Below, piece by piece: positions 7,150-12,526 of a stretch of DNA of 12,526 nucleotides. The DNA is from Ignavibacteriales bacterium (GTDB lineage: Bacteria; Bacteroidota; Ignavibacteria; Ignavibacteriales; Ignavibacteriaceae): positions 1 through 12,526 of the forward strand of contig DAIEML010000044.1 in NCBI GenBank assembly GCA_027349615.1, in the 5' to 3' direction. How positions within the stretch are numbered: the stretch's first letter is position 1; every line of letters starts with the position of its first letter. The notes under the pieces were generated by a model. The model did not search any database. It was not told the DNA's origin and saw only the letters and a list, made by a program, of their open reading frames with translations. The translations under genes and the position numbers were made by a program.

Positions 7150-8971
7150 AATTTTTATTTCCGGCAAAATAATTTAAAATGATTTCTGCTTTCTGCTTTC
7201 CAATAATATTACTAAGTTGATCTACACTTGATTCCTTCACTGCCGAAACACTTCCGAGCTCTTTCAATAACAGCTTTGCCGTTGATGGCCCAATCCCTTT
7301 TATGCCAGTCAATTCGGTTTGAATTGTTCTCTTACTTCTTCTATTTCTATGAAATGTAATTGCAAATCGATGTGCTTCATCTCTTATGTTTTGAAGAAGC
7401 TTTAATCCCGACGAAGTTTTTGGAATTGAAGCCGGATCAGATTGCTCTGGGAAAAATACTTCTTCCAATCTTTTTGCCAATCCAATTATATTATATTTTT
7501 TAAATCCTAAGTTATCAAGAATTTCTACTGCGCTTGAAAGTTGTCCTTTGCCTCCGTCAACCATAATTAATTCCGGTAGGCTTCCATTTTCTTCCATCAA
7601 TTTCGAATATCTTCTTCTTATTACTTCGCGCATTGAAGAAAAATCATCGGGACCTTCGACTTCTTTTATGATGAATTTTCTATACAAACTTTTTTTCGGT
7701 TTACCGTCTTCAAAAACAACCATGCTGGCAACAGAATCGGTGCCTTGAAGATTAGAAATATCGAAACACTCTATTTTTCTTGGAAGTACATTTAATCTCA
7801 AATCGCGCTGCAAAGCTGCCAGTGCATACGGCACGTGCCCTTCCTTTTTCATTTTCTGGATTTGGATTTCTTTCAATTGAAAGATTGCATTTTCCTTGCA
7901 CATTTTTACAAGTGAACTTAAGCTTCTTTTTTTGGGGATCACAAACTTAACTTTTTTATTCGCCCTCATCGAAAGCCATTCAATTAATGTTTCCGCATCT
8001 GTTGGGTTAGTCTCTAAAACGATTTCTTCCGGAATGTCAACAAACTCACCATAGTAAAATTCGATTGCTGCAGAATAAATTTCCGAAATGTCTTCCCATT
8101 CTTCAATGCTTAGTTTTAATTGTTTTTTTGCAATCAGTTTCCCGCTTCGAATATTAAAAACAGAACACGCAGAATCTTTTCCTTCGTAAGCAATGGAAAT
8201 AATATCGCGGTCTTCAAAATCATCACTAACAATTTTTTGCTTTGCGGCAATTGCCTGAAGCTGATTAATTTTGTCACGTATAAACGCAGCTTTTTCAAAT
8301 TCCAAAGCTTCACCCGCAGAACTCATTTCAATTTGAAGTTCTTTAATAATGTCTTCAGTTTTTCCTTTTAAAACTTTGATAACACCAGTAACTCTTTCGT
8401 TATAAGTTTCAGGAGAAATTAAACCTTCGCATGGGCCTTCGCATTTTTTTATGTGATAATCCAAACAAACTTTAAATTTCTTTTTTGCTATTGCATCTTC
8501 ATCAATTATTAGTTTACAGCTGCGAATCATAAATATTTGGTTTAGAAGCCGCAAAGAAGATTTCATATTTTTTACATCTGTGTAAGGACCAAAATATTTT
8601 GAACCGTCTCTTATAATATGTCGTGTCGGAAAAATTCTTGGGAAAAGTTCATTTGTAACTCTTATGAAAGGATAAGATTTATCATCTTTTAAATTTACAT
8701 TGTAACGCGGTTTATATTCTTTTATTAAATTATTTTCAAGAACAAGTGCTTCAACCTCGTTATCAGTAACAATTAATTCAAGATCATTTATCTTATTAAC
8801 TAGCGCTAAAGTTTTTGGTGAAGTTACACTGTTATGAAAATAGCTTCGCACTCTGTTCTTCAAATTTATAGCTTTGCCAACGTAAATTATTTTTCCTTTA
8901 TCATTTTTAAATTGATAAACTCCCGGTTTGTCGGGCAAATTTTGAAGTTTAGTTTCGATTACGGAATTCAT
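7139..8971 (-). CDS. uvrC: UvrABC excinuclease subunit C
   Basis: Dual-incision nuclease of nucleotide excision repair, which cuts on both sides of a lesion marked by UvrA and UvrB. The length of 610 residues matches the family. In order: GIY-YIG nuclease (about 13-90, GVY at 17-19, IYVGKA at 29-34) for the 3' cut; four cysteines C152-x16-C169-x7-C177-x3-C181, matching the iron-sulfur motif described for UvrC; the UVR motif (about 208-242) that contacts UvrB; the RNase H-like nuclease for the 5' cut, with Asp404 (CFDISN), Asp472 (MVDGGKGQ) and His534 (DEAHRF); and a C-terminal helix-hairpin-helix pair (about 553-602, LTGIKGIGPSTAKLL). All catalytic residues are present. The ATG at 8971 follows the glgC stop by 40 nt, and the 3' end overlaps the L,D-transpeptidase start. 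Confidence 0.98.
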   Translation of the reverse strand: MNSVIETKLQNLPDKPGVYQFKNDKGKIIYVGKAINLKNRVRSYFHNSVTSPKTLALVNKINDLELIVTDNEVEALVLENNLIKEYKPRYNVNLKDDKSYPFIRVTNELFPRIFPTRHIIRDGSKYFGPYTDVKNMKSSLRLLNQIFMIRSCKLIIDEDAIAKKKFKVCLDYHIKKCEGPCEGLISPETYNERVTGVIKVLKGKTEDIIKELQIEMSSAGEALEFEKAAFIRDKINQLQAIAAKQKIVSDDFEDRDIISIAYEGKDSACSVFNIRSGKLIAKKQLKLSIEEWEDISEIYSAAIEFYYGEFVDIPEEIVLETNPTDAETLIEWLSMRANKKVKFVIPKKRSLSSLVKMCKENAIFQLKEIQIQKMKKEGHVPYALAALQRDLRLNVLPRKIECFDISNLQGTDSVASMVVFEDGKPKKSLYRKFIIKEVEGPDDFSSMREVIRRRYSKLMEENGSLPELIMVDGGKGQLSSAVEILDNLGFKKYNIIGLAKRLEEVFFPEQSDPASIPKTSSGLKLLQNIRDEAHRFAITFHRNRRSKRTIQTELTGIKGIGPSTAKLLLKELGSVSAVKESSVDQLSNIIGKQKAEIILNYFAGNKNYEK

Positions 8972-9011
8972 TTTTCTAAAAATTAAAGCTCTAAAAATTT
9001 ATATTTATAAT

Positions 9012-10256
9012 TCATGTTGGCAGTACCTGGTTTTTTGCAATTACAACAATTCCACTATCAGTAACTGTAAATTTTTTCTTATCACTTTCTAGATCAAAAC
9101 CAATTTCATATCCTTCGGGAACCGTAACATTTTTATCGATGATCGTTCGCCTAATTCGTGCATGCCTGCCAATGTTACAATTGTTCATTATGATTGAATC
9201 TGTTACGTAAGAAAAACTGTTTACTCTAACGTTTGGGCCAAGCAGTGAACGTTCAACCAAACCTCCGGATACAATTGAACCATCACAAATAAGTGAGTTT
9301 AAAGTCCGACCAACTCTTTCACCTTCGTGTGATACTGTTTTTGCGGGAGGGAATTGATATTGGTAAGTTCGCATCGGCCAATTTTGATCATAGAAATTAA
9401 ATTCCGGAGTAATGGAAATTAAGTCCATGCTTGCTTCATAATAACTTTCGATTGTACCAATGTCTTTCCAATATGGTTTTGTTTTTTTATTCTCATCAAA
9501 AAATTTATACGCCAAAACATTACGATTTGATTTTACCATGTATGGAATTACATCGCTGCCAAAATCATTTGCTTTAATTTTTTGTGATTCCATTTCTTTA
9601 TAAACTTCCCTTAGAGTAGAAGAATTAAAGACATAAATTCCCATATTCACAAAACTATATCCAGGCTTATCAGGTATTTCCGGAGGTGATTTAGGTTTTT
9701 CTATAAAAGATGTAACTGAATATTTTTCATCAACACCAACTATGCCGAATCGGCTGGCTTCATCTTTAGGAATTTCGATACACGCAATAGAAAGATCGGC
9801 ATTCATATCAACATGATACTGAAGCATCTTTAAATAATCCATTTTATAAATATGATCGCCGCTTAAAAGAAGAACCCAATTTACTTTTTTATCTTGTGAA
9901 AAAAGATTTACATTTTGATAAATTGCGTTGGCGGTGCCGAGATACCAATCGTTGTTAAATTTACGCTGCGGCGGAACTGAATAAATATATTCGCCAAGTT
10001 CAGGGTTAAATATACTCCACGCTTCCAGCAAATGTTGATTAAGCGAATCGGATTTATATTGTACCAAAACATAAATTCTTCTTAAACCTGAGTTAAGACA
10101 ATTGGAAAGTGTAAAATCAATAATTCTATATTTCCCTCCAAAAGGTACTGAAGGTTTACTTCGATAAGTAGTAAGCGGAGAAAGCCTTTCTCCTTGTCCG
10201 CCAGCTAATACCATTGTTACCGTTTCTCTTAGAATCGATGAACCAGGGAAAGTCAT
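9012..10256 (-). CDS. glgC: Glucose-1-phosphate adenylyltransferase (ADP-glucose pyrophosphorylase)
   Basis: Makes ADP-glucose from ATP and glucose-1-phosphate, the committed step of bacterial glycogen synthesis. The length of 414 residues is close to E. coli GlgC (431), with a shorter N-terminus. The nucleotidyltransferase fold has LAGGQGERL (17-25), SKPSVPFGGKYRIIDF (33-48), WYLGTANAI (104-112), SGDHIYKMDY with metal-site Asp134, FIEKP (184-188, substrate lysine 187) and YWKDIGTIESYY. The C-terminal left-handed beta-helix (from about 300) carries the usual RTLNSL, VRVNSF and RRTIID repeats. The position that aligns by eye with the E. coli activator lysine 39 is Tyr31. It is the only gene here with a consensus Shine-Dalgarno sequence. 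It leads the minus-strand run and is divergent from the M1 peptidase gene. No other glycogen gene is in the window. Confidence 0.97.
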   Translation of the reverse strand: MTFPGSSILRETVTMVLAGGQGERLSPLTTYRSKPSVPFGGKYRIIDFTLSNCLNSGLRRIYVLVQYKSDSLNQHLLEAWSIFNPELGEYIYSVPPQRKFNNDWYLGTANAIYQNVNLFSQDKKVNWVLLLSGDHIYKMDYLKMLQYHVDMNADLSIACIEIPKDEASRFGIVGVDEKYSVTSFIEKPKSPPEIPDKPGYSFVNMGIYVFNSSTLREVYKEMESQKIKANDFGSDVIPYMVKSNRNVLAYKFFDENKKTKPYWKDIGTIESYYEASMDLISITPEFNFYDQNWPMRTYQYQFPPAKTVSHEGERVGRTLNSLICDGSIVSGGLVERSLLGPNVRVNSFSYVTDSIIMNNCNIGRHARIRRTIIDKNVTVPEGYEIGFDLESDKKKFTVTDSGIVVIAKNQVLPT

Positions 10257-10260
10257 AGTT

Positions 10261-10266
10261 CCTCCT
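10261..10266 (-). promoter_or_regulatory. Strong Shine-Dalgarno sequence of glgC
   Basis: On the minus strand AGGAGG (extended to AGGAGGA) ends a few bases before the ATG at 10256. It fixes this start codon. It stands out because no other gene in the window has a comparable site. Confidence 0.8.
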
Positions 10267-10279
10267 AAAATATTAATTT

Positions 10280-10309
10280 CAATATATAGAAATATGATTT
10301 GTTTGGCAA
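10280..10309 (-). promoter_or_regulatory. Candidate glgC promoter (weak)
   Basis: On the minus strand TTG (10309-10307) is followed after 18 nt by TATATATTG (10288-10280), roughly similar in shape and spacing to the SRP RNA promoter. The start of transcription would fall near 10272, leaving a short leader that includes the Shine-Dalgarno site. In such A/T-rich sequence chance matches are common. Confidence 0.28.
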
Positions 10310-10407
10310 TTGAAGAAATTGTTAATTTTACAACATAATTTTAAACTAACTTTAAGTTCAAATTCAAGCAAAAATATTTAACTTCTATTGCGGATGAATT
10401 TATTCTT

Positions 10408-10435
10408 TTGATTTATTAAAATATGAAATTATAAT
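10408..10435 (+). promoter_or_regulatory. Candidate promoter of the M1 peptidase gene
   Basis: TTGATT (10408-10413) and a perfect TATAAT (10430-10435) are 16 nt apart, like a sigma-70-type promoter. Transcription would begin near 10442, giving a leader of about 30 nt before the ATG at 10471. It lies in the 214-bp divergent region shared with glgC. No operator-like repeat was recognised there. Confidence 0.4.
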
Positions 10436-10470
10436 GAACTTAAAACCTTCCGAAATTTAAATCAACCAAA

Positions 10471-12186
10471 ATGAAAAATTTTTTTAAAATAACTTTAATA
10501 ATTATTCCATCAATAATTTTTTTAATTGGCGGAAAGTTTGATAGTCATTCCAACAAAAATGGTTTTGATAAATTTCGAAAAGAAGAAAAAGTAAATCAAA
10601 AAACAAACTATTCTTCTTTCGCATCGGAAATTCCGGATGATTACATTTCAGCTAACCAATATAAGATTAATGTTCTTCATTATTATTTAAGCATAAATCT
10701 CTTCCCGGATAAAAAATTACTTCAAGGCGATGTTACAATTAAAGGAATTTTGCTTGATAAAAATTTGCAAAAGATTGATCTAAATTTTTATGATAACATG
10801 AAGATTTCTCTTCTTCAATTAAACGGAGTAAATTCTTCTTACGATGAAAAAGGCACACGATTGTCTATCCCATTTTCAAATATTTCTTCAGATACTTTTT
10901 ACGTCCACATTGTTTATGAAGGAACACCTAAGCGAGCGGGCTTTTCTTCTTTTGTATTTGGAGAAATTAATGGAAAGTCATGCGTTTATAATTTAAATGA
11001 ACCAATTTATGCTTCCACTTGGTTTCCATGCAACGATATTCCTTCCGATAAAGCTCTTTTGGATATAAAAATTACAAACGATTCATCTGATGTTTCTGCA
11101 TCAAACGGGAAACTTATTAGCGTAACAACTAGCGGAACAAGAAAAACTTATTATTGGAAATCAATTTATCCAATTTCAACTTATCTGATTTGTCTTTATT
11201 CATCAGATTACGTGAACTTCAGCGATAATTATATTTCGCAAAATAAATTGGATACAATGGCAATCGAATATTATGTCTTTCCAAAACAATTGGAAAACGC
11301 AAAAATAGATTTTAAGCCTTTTCCGGAAATGATAGATTTTTTTGCAAAAACTTTTGGAGAATACCCATTCATAAAAGAAAAATATGGCGTTGCAGAATTT
11401 TTATGGCAGCTTGGTGCAATGGAAACACAGACTTTAACCGGAGTTGGTTTTAATTTTATAGGAGGAAAACAATTCTTTACAAGCATTTTTGCTCATGAAC
11501 TTTCTCATCATTGGTTTGGTGATGCAGTTGGACCCGAAACTTGGAAAGATATTTGGCTCAACGAAGGATTTGCAACTTATTGTGAAGCGTTGTACTCCGA
11601 ACATCTCGGAGGAGCAGGCGCTCTGCAATCAAGTATGATGAGTAAATTTCAGGATGATTTTGACGGCACGGTTTATAATCCAAATGATTTATTCAGCGCG
11701 ACGGTTTATCAAAAAGGAGCGTGGGTTTTGCACATGCTTCGCCATGAAGTTGGAGATTCAGTATTTTTTAAAATACTTAGAAATTATTTTAAAAAGTATA
11801 AATATAAAAATGCTTCGACAAAAGATTTTGAAGAAGAATGCGAAAATATTTCTCACAAAAATCTTCACCAATTTTTCGATCAATGGGTATTTAAAGGAAC
11901 CGGAATTCTGGAATTAAATTATAATTGGAAAACGGAACAAAAAGAAAATTCAATACAAGTTGATTTATCAATTAATCAAACGCAAAGCGAATATCAAGTT
12001 TATCATTTCCCAATTGATATAAAAATTCGATTGAAAGATCAATCAATTATTTATAAAACTTTTGAAGTTAATTCACGGCAAAAAAATGTAGAATTTGAAT
12101 TGCAAAAAGAACCGCTACAAATAACACTTGATCCAAATAACTGGCTCCTGGCGAAAATTAAGAGTGAAAAAAATAGTAGTGAATAA
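10471..12186 (+). CDS. Exported M1-family zinc metallopeptidase (short form)
   Basis: Zinc aminopeptidase-like enzyme of the gluzincin M1 family, 571 residues. The N-terminus is hydrophobic (residues 5-20, ITLIIIPSIIFLIGG) without a clear cleavage site, so it is either secreted or anchored in the membrane. A charged linker follows, then the N-terminal beta-sandwich domain (about 60-255) and the thermolysin-like catalytic domain. Zinc ligands are HELSH (342-346) and Glu365 in NEGFA, with exactly the M1 spacing. Glu343 is the catalytic base and Tyr413 (VYQKGA) the likely transition-state tyrosine. The exopeptidase motif, usually GxMEN, reads GAMET (315-319). A C-terminal beta-domain (about 470-565) is present, but the large helical domain of full-size aminopeptidases (850-900 residues) is missing, as in other short bacterial members. 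The substrate is unknown. The ATG at 10471 has no Shine-Dalgarno sequence; lpxH follows 56 nt downstream on the same strand. Confidence 0.93.
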   Translation: MKNFFKITLIIIPSIIFLIGGKFDSHSNKNGFDKFRKEEKVNQKTNYSSFASEIPDDYISANQYKINVLHYYLSINLFPDKKLLQGDVTIKGILLDKNLQKIDLNFYDNMKISLLQLNGVNSSYDEKGTRLSIPFSNISSDTFYVHIVYEGTPKRAGFSSFVFGEINGKSCVYNLNEPIYASTWFPCNDIPSDKALLDIKITNDSSDVSASNGKLISVTTSGTRKTYYWKSIYPISTYLICLYSSDYVNFSDNYISQNKLDTMAIEYYVFPKQLENAKIDFKPFPEMIDFFAKTFGEYPFIKEKYGVAEFLWQLGAMETQTLTGVGFNFIGGKQFFTSIFAHELSHHWFGDAVGPETWKDIWLNEGFATYCEALYSEHLGGAGALQSSMMSKFQDDFDGTVYNPNDLFSATVYQKGAWVLHMLRHEVGDSVFFKILRNYFKKYKYKNASTKDFEEECENISHKNLHQFFDQWVFKGTGILELNYNWKTEQKENSIQVDLSINQTQSEYQVYHFPIDIKIRLKDQSIIYKTFEVNSRQKNVEFELQKEPLQITLDPNNWLLAKIKSEKNSSE

Positions 12187-12242
12187 TTAATTATGCTTAT
12201 ATTTTAAATCATCTTAACTAATTTTTAAAAGCGAAAATTTAA

Positions 12243-12526
12243 TTGAACGAAAAATATCTATTTATTTCGGATATTCATCTTGGGCTTCAATCTCATTCAG
12301 TTGAAAATGAAAAGGAGCGGCTTCTTGTTAAGTTTTTAAAATTTGCAGAAGAAAATTGCAACGAGCTTTTTATAGTCGGCGATCTATTCGATTATTGGTT
12401 CGAATATAAAAGAGTTTATCAGAAAGGATTTTTTAGAACTCTTACTGCTCTGCAAGATTTAACAGAGAAGGGAATTAAGGTTCATTATTTTATTGGAAAT
12501 CATGACTTTATGCATGGAAATTTTTT
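12243..12526 (+). CDS. lpxH: UDP-2,3-diacylglucosamine diphosphatase (LpxH-like), 3'-partial
   Basis: The first 94 residues of a calcineurin-like metallophosphoesterase that continues beyond the right edge. LpxH hydrolyses UDP-2,3-diacylglucosamine to lipid X at the inner membrane in lipid A synthesis. Visible metal-binding motifs are FISDIHLG (residues 7-14), VGDLFDYWFEY and GNHDFMHG; DYWFE after GDLFD is characteristic of the LpxH group rather than generic phosphoesterases. The start is inferred as TTG at 12243: an in-frame TAA stands directly before it (12240-12242), and the first conserved strand begins at once, so no upstream start is possible and a later one would cut the domain. No Shine-Dalgarno sequence is seen. 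It is probably co-transcribed with the peptidase gene 56 nt upstream. Confidence 0.88.
   Translation, partial: MNEKYLFISDIHLGLQSHSVENEKERLLVKFLKFAEENCNELFIVGDLFDYWFEYKRVYQKGFFRTLTALQDLTEKGIKVHYFIGNHDFMHGNF

Noticed and set aside
11654..11917. Open frame of 87 codons inside the M1 peptidase gene, plus several similar antisense frames elsewhere
   Set aside because: They lie in other frames of clearly conserved genes, show no domain and have no start signals, so they are shadows.

Overview
The window is A+T-rich (about two thirds by eye), densely coded and bacterial. LpxH and a lipobox lipoprotein point to a Gram-negative cell with lipid A. Almost no start codon has a Shine-Dalgarno sequence, and the SRP RNA promoter resembles the Bacteroidota-type TTG / TAnnTTTG pattern. 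I infer a member of the Bacteroidota-Ignavibacteriota-Chlorobiota group, but nothing here proves the rank.

Layout. On the + strand: the 3' part of a large PAS-PAS-GAF hybrid histidine kinase with two receivers and an HPt domain (1-3027), an orphan beta-class DNA N6-adenine methyltransferase (3118-4083), and a small SRP RNA gene (about 4159-4244). On the - strand, read from right to left, is a six-gene run: glgC (ADP-glucose synthesis), uvrC (nucleotide excision repair), an L,D-transpeptidase, a lipoprotein with a PsbP/DUF1795-like C-terminus, a small protein with a possible dimeric alpha/beta-barrel fold, and a SixA-type phosphohistidine phosphatase. The spacings in this run are 40, -11, 90, -1 and 33 nt, so much of it may be one transcript. 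The SixA gene converges on the SRP RNA, and its stop codon lies in the SRP terminator T-run. A 214-bp divergent intergenic region separates glgC from an exported M1-family zinc peptidase on the + strand (10471-12186). The peptidase is followed by the start of lpxH, which runs off the right edge.

How the genes fit together. Most are housekeeping functions: protein targeting, DNA repair, glycogen precursor synthesis, lipid A synthesis and cell-wall crosslinking. The most suggestive link is that an HPt-bearing hybrid kinase lies about 1.2 kb from a SixA-like phosphatase, the enzyme class that dephosphorylates HPt domains in E. coli. I found no mobile element, CRISPR array, tRNA or rRNA, and no convincing multi-gene novel system. 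The least explained parts are the translationally coupled lipoprotein/small-protein pair and the C-terminal extension of the L,D-transpeptidase. No gene-free stretch exceeds 300 bases.
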